From assembly GCA_030765065.1 (NCBI GenBank), contig CM060987.1, positions 72,302,557 through 72,366,556 of the forward strand: 64,000 nucleotides of DNA. The letters run 5' to 3'. Shown here piece after piece: positions 23,641-35,117 of the stretch; position 1 is the stretch's first letter; each line of letters opens with the position of its first letter. The position numbers were made by a program, and so were the translations under genes. Origin of the DNA: Deroplatys truncata. Taxonomy: Eukaryota; Arthropoda; Insecta; Mantodea; Mantidae. The notes beneath the pieces were generated by a model. The model searched no databases and was not told the DNA's origin. It saw only the letters and a list, made by a program, of their open reading frames with translations.

Positions 23641-24309
23641 TGGGTGAAAAGCTTTCTGATATTCATGGAATTGTATATGAAATATCAGCAGATGTATTTC
23701 TGATTTCATTAAGCTCTGCTATCACCCAAATTCTGGAAATGTTCTATAGCCGTAAATATCTTTGAGCAATGAAATAATCATCAAAAAGGTGAGTAATGTT
23801 TTAGATAATTGCAGAGGATGAAATTTTGAACTTTGTATTTCCTCTTTGGTCCTGTAACTTAGTAACATAAAGGCTACACAGTTTTCACATCATACAGAAA
23901 CCCCTAAGGTAGGTACAACATAGGAGTGAAACTGATGAATATGAAGATTACTCACTCCAAGTTAAGTCTTTTGGATATGGCACATAGAACCATTAAGAAA
24001 AATATCCTTCTCGGCTCTTAATTATTAAATATCAGTTTCTGTTGTTGTTATTTTTCTTTACTTATAGTCACTTTGACCACTAGGTCATATTGCAACTTAT
24101 ATCCATATATACAAGTACAATAATAATACATTGTATACTTTACATTGATTAAGTAATACAATAACTGTAATACATTGTTACAAACATATTTTATATTATT
24201 AATCTTGGACAGAGCTAGAACAGTATAACCTATTAATGTATTATACATTTCTCTCCATGGTATAACTTGCATTTACTGATAAGCTGTTCGACGGTGATAC
24301 GGCAATTTC

Positions 24310-26848
24310 AGGTCTTGCAGTGAGGAGCATTTTCTTTGGCGAGTAAGAAGGAATGAGTTAAGCGTGAATGACCTATTTGTAAACATGATATAATCAGTTA
24401 ATCTTTTCTTTTTAGAGTCTGCAATGTGCAGGGTTTTGTGGAGCCTTTCCTAACTATGTGGAGTTTGCTTGATGTTTTAATGCTTCCATGTGACAGTTGG
24501 TCTGCCAAAAAAATAACTTTGAGCATCTCTGTAGGACACTTGCTATTCTTCCACTGGAAGTGGTGAAGTTGCTTTTTTGGCTTCCCTGTCTGCTTTCTCA
24601 TTTCCTGATATTCCACAGTGGGTCGGAATCCACAAGAATATAACTTATTGATTGTTTGTAGTAATTCATTATAAAGACTTTGAATATCTTGAATTAATGT
24701 TAAATCAGTAGAGTGGTCTCAGATACTCTGAAGAGTGCTTAGTGAATCAGTTAGAATTTTGCTCTGTTTATGTTGTGCTGAGGTAATGTAAATCAAAGCT
24801 TGTTTGACAGCATAGAGTTCAGAGGAGAAAACAGAGAACAAGTCTGGAAGTTTGTACTTATGTTTAGCTTCCAGACTAATTATAGCACAGTCATTATCCT
24901 GATCAGATTTGGAGCCAATTGTATATATACATATGTGTTTAGCATTTGTGTTTAGCATATGTGTTGTGGATTTCTGGTAAATTTGTTTATATATGAAAGA
25001 ATCTGTATGTCATTTCTGGTGAGTTCTCATATCCATGTTAATTCTGGGAATAGTTAACCTTCAGGGTGGAAAATTATGATGATCTCTAGTCATTATTGGA
25101 GATATTTTAATATTAAGTTCATGTATGATTTTTTTTCAAATCTAAGATGAAAAGATAATGGCTGATTTGTATTCTTTGGCATACTTGTTTTGCACTTCCC
25201 AAAGAATATGTATCGATGGGCTTTGCAGCAGTCTTTATAGCCTGTTTTAGACACTGTGCTATTCTGGGTATTTTGTAATGGCGGCTCTTGAGGTTCCATT
25301 TGTAAACTAGAAATAGGACTGGTTCAGTATGCTCGTAACGAAATTCTTAGATCTGATGTTTGAATGGAGTTGAGCTTCTTGAGTGCCATTTTCTTGGTAG
25401 AGTCATAAATTAATGGCTCCATAATCAAGTTTAATTCTGATAATACTCTAGTATGTCCATATAAGTACATTGAGGTCTGCACCCCAATTTCAGTGTACTA
25501 GAGTCCTAAGAATATTTAATCGCTTAGTGCACTCATCTCTTAATGTTGAAATATGTGATTTTCAGCTAAGTGTTTGGTCGAACGTTAATCCTAATGCTTT
25601 TATAGTTTTTACAACTTCAGTCTTTGTGTTGCCAAGGTATAGCTTAGGATTAGGGATTCTGGTTGGAGATTTTGAGAAGCATATACATTTGGTTTTTGTT
25701 TTAGGGAATTTAAGTCCAATATCTTGGATCCAGTCTTGCAGATTATTTAATGTTTCTTGAAGAAGTGCTTCTGTGCTTGAAGGGTTTTTCCCCTTGCAGA
25801 ATTATGTAAGATCATCTGCAAAGAGGAAAGCTTTAGTTGGTGGTTTGACTTTACTCAGAATATCATTTATGGTGATTAAGAAAAGTGTAGCATTGATGGT
25901 TCAACTTTGAGGAACACCATTTTGTAGATATATTTCTTCTGATAATGTTTGATTATCGTACTTTAAGTACATGATTTTTGAGAAAACTGTGGATGAACTG
26001 GAACATGTATCCTGTAATGTCAAACCATTTTAATTATTTTAGTATATGGCTATGTTGGATTTTATCATATGCTTTTTATATATCAAGAGTTACTACTATT
26101 GCATGTTGGTTTTGTAAAAAAAACATTTCTAATTTCCATTTCCAGTATTAGAAGATGGTCAGTAATGGAGCAGATACAATGGAAGCGATTTTGATAATTT
26201 GATATGAATTTACTTTTCTCCAGTTTCCATACAAGTTTTTTGTTTATTATTGATTCAGAAAGCTTGCTATAGGGCTGTAATTTTCAGCTTTAGAAAGATC
26301 TGTATGTAATTTTGGAACAGGAACCACTATGGCAGCCTGCCACAGATCAGGAAAGATTATGTTAGTCCAAAGATGGTTGAATATGTCTAGAAGGTAAATT
26401 AATGCTTCCTAGGGAAGAAATTTTAACATTTGGTAAGTAATATTGTTTGGTTCTGGGTTGGATGATTTACTACTTCCCAGTGTTTCTTGGAGTTCTAGGA
26501 GATAAATTTTATCATTATAGCTTATTATGCTCTCTTCAGTAGGGAATTGTTTGTAAGCTATTTCCAACTGAGCTGAGAGAGTTTTTCTGTTGATGGCATC
26601 ATGCCTAAAAATTGCTGAAAAATATTGAGCCAATACATTAGTAACTACTTTTGAATCAAAGATATTGTTAGTTGCAGGGTTTAATATTCCAATATTTTGG
26701 AATCCTGTGTAGCATCCTCTTATTTTGCGAATGTTGTACCATATAGTTTTTGGGGTGTTTGGATGATTCATAGATGATACGAAATTTATTTGGTTCTGGA
26801 GTGAAGGAAAATCTGTGCTACTGAACTTTCCTTCCACTTTTTGTGTTT
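24310..26848 (-). pseudogene. I-clade LINE ORF2 relic: reverse transcriptase and RNase H, endonuclease missing
   Basis: The open part 26837-26409 is the linker before RT and the start of RT. The catalytic FADD box is at 25811-25822, followed by the thumb-like region through about 25100 with several stops. RNase H lies at 24958-24719: FSSELYAVKQALIY and ILTDSLSTLQSI are kept, but the first catalytic Asp is replaced (YTIGSK). The tail at about 24400-24310 holds the RIGH-S-RLTHS-type block that follows RNase H in these elements. The RT would copy the RNA and RNase H remove it. Neither is functional here. Confidence 0.8.
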
Positions 26849-26849
26849 C

Positions 26850-27580
26850 ATCTGGTTTGTCTTTTGCAGCTGATGGACACCCTTTAGATAAGTGACCTGT
26901 TTGCTTGCAGAGAAAGCAAGTGGGATTTTCTGAGGAGACATATACTCAGTATGTTGTATCTTCAAAGGTAATTTTTAACTTTTCAAGAAGTTTCTCAAAA
27001 TCTATGCGTGAGACGTACATTTGCCTGCGAAAACTCAAAATGTGAGAAAATCCCAGTGATTCCTGCTTTGTGGGTAATTTGGGAAGTAGTTGTACTATCT
27101 CCAATAGCTTTTCTTGGAGTGTGGTGAGGTATGACAGGGAAAACGTTCGATAGGATAACTCTTGTATTCTTGGTAATGAGAGGTCTAAAATCTAGAATAG
27201 TGTCATTTATTGTAACTGAATTATACTTTTGGGTCAGACCTTTCACAATCATTTATCTGATAGAAACATACAAATTCTACCATTTGAAATCCTAGATACA
27301 AAATGTATATTAGCAGGATCTGTTAGTTTACCAATTGCTAAGTTCTAATCTTTTAGCATTATAGCATCATTCTATCACTGTAGCTTGATCTTTGTTAGTG
27401 ACTGTCTGTGTTATTGTTGCATAACTGCAAACCTTAGTTTCAGTAGCTAACCTAGAGGAACTGTTGGGTTGAGTATTACCTTCCATCAAGGAAGAAAAGT
27501 TGTGAAAACAGCAAAAACAAAAAAAAAAAAAAAAAAACAAAAAAGAGCCGGAATCCAATAGTCCTTCTTTTTTTAGCACT
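26850..27580 (-). pseudogene. I-clade LINE ORF1 (gag-like) relic with CCHC knuckle
   Basis: Fragments in three frames make up the protein. About 27480-27370 gives a Ser/Thr-rich N-terminus. 27252-26995 gives a gag-like core with VILSNVFPVIPHHTPRKAIG and a TTTSQITHKAGI block. 26920-26879 gives a clean CX2CX4HX4C knuckle (CFLCKQTGHLSKGC). ORF1 proteins of this type coat the element RNA. A TGA near 26945 and at least two shifts break it. Only one knuckle is visible; related ORF1 proteins often have two or three. Confidence 0.75.
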
Positions 27581-27599
27581 ATTATTAGATAAACTGAAT

Positions 27600-28430
27600 T
27601 AGTTTACACTATTTTAGCATGTAATTAAGTGATTTTATGATAGTAATTCACCAAAATATAGATGTAAATTCACAGAATGATTTAATAAACACCATAGCCT
27701 ACCATGATTCCAGTTAAATATCAGTTTAGTGATTTCTTACTGCTGGAGGACACAATTATTTCCCTTTATGCAATTATTATAATTATTGCATACATATTAT
27801 ACTGCTAACTACAGCCTCTTTTGTTTTGCTGGGCTGGTTTCTTAGTTGCTAAATCATGACCATCTATGTGTATTGCTTTAGAATGAAATTATATCTGGTT
27901 TTTGTCTTATTTTTACAAGCATTTTCCTTGGAGTGACAAATATTTTTTGCTTGTGGCATTCTCAATGAAAAACTTTCTTACCAAGTATGTACTTTTATGA
28001 CTCCAATGTATTTGTATTCTGGTATCCAGGGCTTGTAAATCATCCTTAGTCTTTTAGTTATTTAAGATTAAAATGAGATGCCATTTTGTAGCTATGTCCT
28101 TTGGGGAGAACAGTGCTTTTCAATTTTGAAAGAATTATCAAAATCAATGGAGTGGTTCCAAGATTACCTTATATGCACACACATACATATACAGATTTCC
28201 TCTGTTTATGATGTTAATGTGGATTTTTAGAACTGGAAAAAGCTTTTGAAACTACAATGTGATCTTTTAGTCCCTCCAGTGCTGCAGTTGCACAGCCATA
28301 CAGGATGGTCATTTATCGTGTGGGATTATGAGAAACTGAAGAGGGCGAGTTTACTAAAGAGCATCTTCAAGTGAAATAGATTTAGCAGAACTAGGTAGAG
28401 GGGTGTCATAGGTCACATTTTGGAATAAAC
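27600..28430. other. No recognisable gene
   Basis: AT-rich sequence. A block at 28125-28175 contains AATTATCAAAATCAATGG, faintly like the central F motif, but the neighbouring F blocks are missing, so it is not called. Confidence 0.3.
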
Positions 28431-28439
28431 TTTAAAGTA

Positions 28440-29235
28440 TAGTCTAGGATAAGTTACTAAGTTAAGCATGTTAGCGTATAGCAATCCTACACAAAGCACA
28501 ACTTCACCCATTTCTAATCCCGAGAGACTTTGACCCTCCGGTACAAGTTTGTAACTGGGTTTTGCTTCAGCAGCCTGAATTATTTTCGTGGGTATTGTTT
28601 ACTGATGAGGTCTTGTTCACCAGGGATAGTCTAGTTTTCAACTCAAGAAACAGCCATGTGTGTGATTATGTCAGTACACATGCTGCTGTAAAGAACAGTC
28701 ACCTGGAGACGTTTTCGGTGAACGTATGGGTCGCAATTATTTCAGACCATGTCGTTGACCCATATGGACATGTTTATCATTATTTGTTGCAGAACATTGT
28801 ATCTGTATTTTTAAAAGATGTACCTCTGCATATTCGCCGTCGAATGTGGCTATAACATGATGAAGCTCCGCCCCATTTCTTCCTGGCTGTGCTGCGAGAG
28901 CATTTGAACAAAGTTTTTCCTGTCCGATGGATCGGAAGGAGGAGTCCAAGAATAACTTGGTCACCACGCTCTTCGGACCTCAATCCAGTTGATTTCTTTT
29001 CCCGGGGCCACGTCTACGGTGTATATGAAACACCTATCACCTCAGAAGAAGACCTACTGCCCGAATAATAGCAGCATGTGACGTTATTTGACACACCAGA
29101 AATTTTGGATAGAGTATGATAATCGTGCCTTCGCCGCTGTCAACTTTGCCTTGAAAATGAGGTTGCCTTTTCGAGCAGTTCTTATAAAATTGACGTAAGA
29201 ACTTTGATGTGTTTATTTGTTCTTTCACCCTTTAA
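28440..29235 (+). pseudogene. Mariner-like (Tc1/IS630 superfamily) transposase relic
   Basis: The plus-strand reading starts near 28440 and is open at 28562-28855. The DDE-type signature is present: FTDEVLFTRD with the first Asp, an HDEAPPHF block with the second Asp at about 28857-28880, and SSDLNPVDFF with the third near 28975-29005. The stop directly before the second block (TAA in place of a Gln codon) and stops after 29060 inactivate it. The C-terminal tail (LCLENEVAF) is still readable. The enzyme would cut and paste its own element at TA. The N-terminal helix-turn-helix and the inverted repeats could not be found, so the element ends are undefined. Confidence 0.75.
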
Positions 29236-29409
29236 ACCACCTCCCATTTTGAAGTACAGCATGTGAATGTATTAAGCATGATTCAACCTTTCGTTAGGAA
29301 GGATTGTAATTAATTGTAGTGATATGTTGAAATTAAAATGCATAAATTGAAACATGAATTTTAAAAAATCTTTGGCTAAATCTGCATTAATATGCTCTAT
29401 TTAAAAAAA

Positions 29410-29503
29410 AGTGGTTAACGGTACTCGAACACAATGATTAACTTTTATTTGAAAGCTAATGACATAACCATTGCGCCAGAGAACTACTCTCTGAGACGTC
29501 CCT
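29410..29503 (-). mobile_element. tRNA-like SINE head, family G
   Basis: On the minus strand TCTGGCGCAATGGTTATG resembles box A, and GTGTTCGAGTACCG about 45 bases later resembles box B. The spacing fits a tRNA-derived promoter, but a cloverleaf cannot be drawn. It lies next to the LTR element's left flank. Confidence 0.5.
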
Positions 29504-29534
29504 TGGTTTGGTGTGTTGTGCTCTCGAATGATAT

Positions 29535-30048
29535 TGTTATACACCGGGGTGAGGCCGAAAGATTTGCAGCTAAAATATTAAATTTAGTTACCCCGGCATA
29601 AACATTGAGGGACGTAACTCTGAGGCGGCGAGAGATACCAAGAACTTGCTGCACAAAGCTAAAGCGGGCGTGGGATCTTTAGAACATAGAAATACATAAA
29701 TTCACATTTATCTCTGGTTTATTATAATTAACAAGGCGCCCTACATTATACACAAAAAGCTCAGACGAATACTGGGGGAGATGCCCCACGCATACACACC
29801 CATCATGCACACGCAAACAAACAATCAGAAGACCTACACTAGACTGACACTACCACAGAACGCTACTGACTAGACTCACGCTATCAGACAAGGCTCTTCC
29901 CTCAATTGCCTTCACCCCCTGCCTAGGCATTGGAGGTAATTGCCACGCCGGACAAGAATTTAAAGTTAAAACGAAACAATGAGCTCAACAATATCATTAT
30001 ACACAGCAATAATGTGTCCGACGTGACAACGCACACACATATGCTACA
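29535..30048 (-). repeat. 3' LTR
   Basis: On the plus strand it begins TGTTATACACC and ends ATATGCTACA, keeping TG...CA ends. It is the left member of the pair. TTTATT on the plus strand near 29718 is an AATAAA on the element strand, a candidate polyadenylation signal. Confidence 0.9.
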
Positions 30049-30063
30049 TCTCCCCCCACTCAC
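30049..30063 (-). other. Polypurine tract next to the 3' LTR
   Basis: On the element strand the sequence GTGAGTGGGGGGAGA abuts the 3' LTR. A purine-only run at this spot is the usual plus-strand primer of LTR elements. Confidence 0.75.
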
Positions 30064-31812
30064 AACAATGAGGCGTCCTCGTCGAAAAAAAGGAAAGAAA
30101 AAAAAGAATAATACAAAGAAAATATAAACATATAACATTGAACACACAAATATTACAGAGATAATGCCCTGATGAATACATGGATAATGATTCTGTTTTA
30201 CAATTAAATAGTCCCTCAGGAACCCCCCAGATCGTAACTCCTCTTCTGTATGTATACAGTGTATCACAACATACTATTTGAGAATGGAGCAAAACTGCTT
30301 TGTCCGGTAACTTTTCCCACCACTGAACCACACTCGCCGAAGAAATAATGGAAAAACTTATCACACAGTTAACTGTACCACTCGATCACCACGGCAAGAT
30401 AGTAAAATAGCTGGGACTGTAGAATAGGTCTGTGACCGACGGGCCCTGCCCGCACAGACAAACGAAGAGGGAGAGCTCCCTGTAGACTGACATGGTGAGA
30501 GGGTCATAGATGAAGTGCAGCTAGAAACCTGTGCGGGTGCGGCCGGGGGAAGTATCACCATTCTCCGGACGATCTGGGGCTGTCCTCTTCTGTGGAAGAG
30601 AGTGTTTCCTGGGGCTACCGACAGACTAGAACAAGATTTGGGGAAAGCATCACGGTCAAATATACAAGAAAAAAATACACAAGATAAACATATAAACAAA
30701 AGTCAGAGTACACACAAAGCTAATAAAACGTAAACCTAGAGTAAGGGTTCTTGCAAAATAGTACATTGATTGAGCGCTCATTTTTTGGATATGATTAACA
30801 ACTATTCATGAATATATTTAAAGTAGGGGCACCAAGTCAAAATTTAATGACAAAAATTTTCACTGTTTTAACATAACAATGAAGTTTATAACTCTTGATG
30901 CTTTACAATGAAATCTGACCATAGAAATGGTATTGCTGTGAGATTAATACAAGTAAGAACCAAAACACATTGAGACATTGGTACTAAGAATTTAAAAATA
31001 ATATCCTCAGAGAAAAAAATGATTTAGTTCAATCTACTAGCAAACTATCATATAGCTACAGACATACTAATTACAGGATCAAATACAGGTAGAAGAACCC
31101 TCACCAACTATACTAAGGATCTACTCCCCAAGGAACGCTCTATGCGCAGTTCGCAAGTGGTTTGTTCGAACGTTTTTTTTTGCTTTCACAGATACATATA
31201 GCCCCTATATTCTGTCATGGTTGAAGAGTGGACCAAGCTCCAGTCAAGAGTTTCTGAAAAATACATTCATAAAACAGACAAAAATAAAATAAAAATGGTT
31301 AGAACTGACCAAAAGAAAGAAATTATTGTAGGTAACCATTATGACATGTTATGGATTTCACGACCTGCAAATTTTGGGACCATGTACTCACCCAGATAAA
31401 CATGTAGTGAAGAGTCATAACATTGCTGCTGGACAGAAGCACGACTCAATGACCATTTCCCTCATTCCAGGCAGGAGACACAAAGGAAGCATCTATAGCA
31501 ACGGTAAGCAAACTCAAACATTGTATCAAACAAACATTACTGTGGACATACAACAATACAGCAACGAACACGCCTTGTTAAGTTCACAACAGCACCTCAG
31601 CAAGAACATGACCAACAAAACAAAAAAAAACCATTACCCTGTGATCAAACATTTAAAATACCCTCACAAAGCTGGAAAGAATCATATTAAAGAATTTTGG
31701 TAAGTACATGTTAATTTATCACCCAAAACAAAATGTAGTGTTAGAACATAAATACATAGAAAAATAAATAAACAAACAAAATTTTATCTGTAAGAGAGAG
31801 AAATTAACGGTT

Positions 31813-32815
31813 TTATTTTGCCTGGGACAACTGCTGCCAACAAATTCTTGCTGTGTACCCTGGTTTGCCACACCTGAAACAAATCAGGGGTTGGCGCCGA
31901 TCTGGAGGTGGTGAATGTCGTTGCCATTGTCCTCTCTGTGTAAACGATGATGGTCTGTTCCTCTCAGGATGAAATGTATTCATTGCATATAACTGTTTAG
32001 TCAGCTGGTCCACCTTTACAGTTAACTCGGTGACATCATGAGTAGAAGGAGCTGGAAGAGCATGCAAAGGTGAATGACCTGTACGAAAAGGGTTGGTAAT
32101 CCCATCTGGTAGAGCCCGAGGTGGAGGAGCCACAACATGATCTGCTGTGCAACAACCAAGTGCCCTCTTTGTGTCATAAAATTGTGCTTTATCCACCCGC
32201 TTAAGAGCCTGTAAAAGATTATCTACAGTAAGAGTGTTCATTGGCAGGATAATGTTTGGATACTCAGGTTTCAGACCTTTTATTAAATTTCCTATTTGCG
32301 CAGTTTGAGTCACTTGGATTAACCTGATCATATAAAGACAGTACACCATAAACATAGTGGAAAACAGGTTCAGAATCTAATCGAATTCTTTGTCGAAGTT
32401 TGATTTTAACACTTAATCTTGGTAAGCAACCTGCAAAGCTGTAATAAAAGCGTATTTTAAAAGAACCCAATCATGAGAGGAATGCCTGTGACAAAATGTC
32501 TGAAACCATTGTATAGCAGTACCTTTAAGGTAACAAGGCAAATACTCCACTTTTTGCAAATCTGACCAGTTATTAGCAGAATCTACTCTTTCAAAAGTAT
32601 TAAGAAAATCAAAAGGATTGTCTACTGCAGCATTAAAGGAAGGGGGTTTGACAGAGGTTTGACTAGCAGACACAGTACCCTGAATAACTGCTTGTACAAG
32701 TTAATTAAATCATTATTGGTGGCCACCAGGGTCGATGACCCAGCACCAGAAGAAGGGTAGGAGGGTGGTGTTCCACAGGCATATCTGAGGGTTGTCTGTT
32801 ATTTCTCTTGGGCAT
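31813..32815 (-). pseudogene. Gypsy-type gag, frameshifted
   Basis: The start is an ATG at 32815 (MPKRNNRQPS). After a shift, 32673-32413 is the typical retrotransposon gag core (NPFDFLNTFERVD, then a WSDLQKVEYLPCYLKGTAIQ segment). A second shift at about 32413-32355 leads to 32355-31813, with a zinc knuckle CFRCGKPGYTARIC near the end in which the usual His is Tyr. Total reading is about 330 codons. Gag forms the particle that packages element RNA. The loss of the knuckle His and the two shifts mean this copy makes no normal product. No pol follows. Confidence 0.8.
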
Positions 32816-34263
32816 GGTGAAACTGCATAGCACAGTATTAACGCAGAAAGGTAGGCAAAAAGAAATAATTAAACACAGACATGTAATTAAGCAGTAGCTG
32901 TAAGAAAAAGATGAGTGGACATACACCATGTAAAATATTATTGTATCAGAAATAAAAGTAGGTATGAGCAAACTGCATAAATATCAATGCTGTAAGAAAG
33001 GTTGAGTTTGCATTTATAACACAACACAGTTAAAAATAAATTTTCATAGACAATAACAGAAATTAGCAATAAATCAAATATGCAAGTCAATGTTACACAA
33101 GGTGAAAATTACTCACTCAGTATAAAGTAGTGTAAGCCAGTAACATTCACAGAAAGAGATATAACAGTGGCAAAGAATTATAGTACCATATCACAGTATA
33201 ATGAAAGAAAAATAGTTATATAATGAAGCCACAAGGAAATAAGCTTAATGAGGCTAGATACGACCAAAATGAACACAATTTCAGTAGTACAATTGTACAC
33301 AAAGTGACAGTATGTTAAAATCAGTATTGTGATGCTGAAAATTAGTACCAAAAGTCAAATGCAGTGTTATGAACCAAATCTAAGTAGCAAGGTAAATAAC
33401 AAAGAAATTTTCCTAGTATTTAGCATAAACTAGACATGACTGTATTAAAAATCATACAAAAAATACTGACAGTATCTGAAATGTAACACAGTAAACACAT
33501 TGACTAAAGAAAAGAAAATTCAATCTGAGCACTGGTCAGAAATGTTAGGCTATACAACACATCTGTAATGCACTACAGTGACAAATTTGTCATAAGTATA
33601 CAAGATTCATAACCCTCAATAATTTTACTAGCACAAGTTATTAGTAGAGGCATGAGATATAGTAGCAAGGTGGTATAACACACATAAAAATGTCAATATC
33701 ATGAGGCAATAGTCAAATTTGAAAGATTAATGTAGTTGTATCAGGCATACAAAATCCAGAAATTTCACAGAAATACCTAAGACACTGCTCATATACTTAA
33801 CACACATACACACAGCACACAACGTGGGGGCCGGGAATGGGATAAAAGGGAAGAGAAGAGAGAGAAAAAAGGGAGGGGACAACACTGGAGAGGAGAAAGG
33901 AAGAGGGAGTGGTAATGTAGCGACACCAAAAAATTACATAACCATCACATAAAAAAAAATTAAGTCTACTAAATGTGCAAAATTTTCAGGGCCGAAATGG
34001 AGGGGAAAAAATACAATTTTGCTATGCCAAAGAAATAATCGCCACGTCACACTTTGAAATATTTAGGATTTCCGCGTAACGGTCAGTTACAAAGCCAAAA
34101 CGTGCTGCCATACACGTGGTACGCCAACTCTTAAAAAAGAAATGGTATCACATCGCTGCGATCCTACATAAAAAACAACTTACTATGCAAATTCAGATAA
34201 GCAAATAAACCCTTCACACACTCACATATAAAAACTTACCTTGAACCTCAGATACAACTACTG

Positions 34264-34301
<38 letters not shown>

Positions 34302-34381
34302 TTACACACACGCGCTAGCACACAAAATTTTCTTCACAGCGATGTGATCACAAATATTACCCGGCGACAAACCATCAAAAA
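32816..34381 (-). other. Long leader of the LTR element with putative primer-binding site
   Basis: Directly inside the 5' LTR the element strand reads TTTTTGA and then TGGTTTGTCGCCGGG, which could pair with the CCA end of a tRNA; the tRNA is not identified. The leader of about 1.5 kb is A-rich on the plus strand, has no long frame, and includes an (AC)n tract at 34266-34297. The segment 33316-33495 recurs at 36580-36754 inside a SINE. Confidence 0.6.
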
Positions 34382-34895
34382 TGTTATACACCGGGTGAGG
34401 CCGAAAGGTTTGCAGCTAAAATATTACATTTAGTTACCCCGGGATAAACAATGAGGGACGGAACTCTGAAGCGGCGAGAGATACCAAGAACTTGCTGCAC
34501 AAAGCTAAAGCGGGCTTGGGATCTTTAGAACATAAAAATAAATAAATTTACATTTATTTCTGATTTATTATAATTAACAAGGTACCTTACTTTATACACA
34601 AAAGGTTCAGACGAACACTGGGGGAGATGCCCCACGCATACACACCCATCATGCACACGCAACCAAACACTCAGAAGACGTACACTAAACTGACGCTACC
34701 ACAGGACGCTACTGACTAGACCCACGCTATCAGACAAGGCTCTTCCCTCAATTACCTTCACCCCCCTGACTAGGCACTGGAGGGAATTGCCACGCCGGAC
34801 AAGAATTTAAAGTTAGAAACGAAACAATCAGCTCAACAATATCATTATACACAGAAATAATGCTCCGACGTGACAATGCACACACATACGCTATA
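34382..34895 (-). repeat. 5' LTR
   Basis: It is collinear with 29535-30048 over the same 514 bp. It begins TGTTATACACC on the plus strand, but its other end reads ACGCTATA, so the terminal CA has mutated to TA. The ATAT duplication follows directly. Confidence 0.9.
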
Positions 34896-35030
34896 ATATA
34901 ATCATTAGTTAGTGCCATACCTGCACATTAGAAACTTATAGCCGTAAATTTCAAAATTTGAACAACAGACAGGCTATACTCTCCTGTCTCAAATTATTTG
35001 TTTAAGATACCTCCACATTTTCTTTAGCCG

Positions 35031-35117
35031 CGATCAGTTCTTCCTGTAAGTGGCTATTTCTTCCGAAGTATAGCGACACGTCTGCCTCCGACGATGTCAC
35101 AGGAAGAACTGATGAAA
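35031..35117. repeat. Perfect 15-bp inverted repeat, short hairpin
   Basis: ATCAGTTCTTCCTGT near 35032 is exactly complementary to ACAGGAAGAACTGAT near 35098, with a loop of about 52 bp. No coding or tRNA-like feature is associated. Confidence 0.8.

Larger units (their letters stand above)
24250..27580 (-). mobile_element. Internally deleted I-clade LINE
   Basis: Minus-strand element with, from 5' to 3': a gag-like ORF1 relic, a CCHC knuckle, the linker and reverse transcriptase of ORF2, an RNase H domain and a conserved C-terminus. RNase H in a LINE of this layout points to the I clade or close relatives. The whole APE endonuclease region of ORF2 is absent. A T-rich run on the minus strand at 27537-27518 marks the 5' side. 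Stops and frameshifts throughout show a dead copy. Confidence 0.8.
29535..34895 (-). mobile_element. Gag-only LTR retrotransposon (Ty3/Gypsy-type), 5.36 kb
   Basis: Two 514-bp direct repeats bound the element and a 4-bp ATAT duplication flanks it (29531-29534 and 34896-34899). Read on the minus strand, it holds the 5' LTR (34895-34382), a putative primer-binding site, a leader of about 1.6 kb, a gag reading (32815-31813), about 1.7 kb without a recognisable domain, a polypurine tract and the 3' LTR (30048-29535). Protease, RT, RNase H and integrase are not found. By eye the LTRs differ at several percent of positions, so the insertion is not recent. It resembles gag-only terminal-repeat elements that depend on a full relative for pol. 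Confidence 0.85.

Noticed and set aside
30361-30699. Possible C-terminal end of pol in the LTR element
   Set aside because: The reading is Ser/Arg-rich with no integrase or RT motif; low-complexity coding by chance is as likely.
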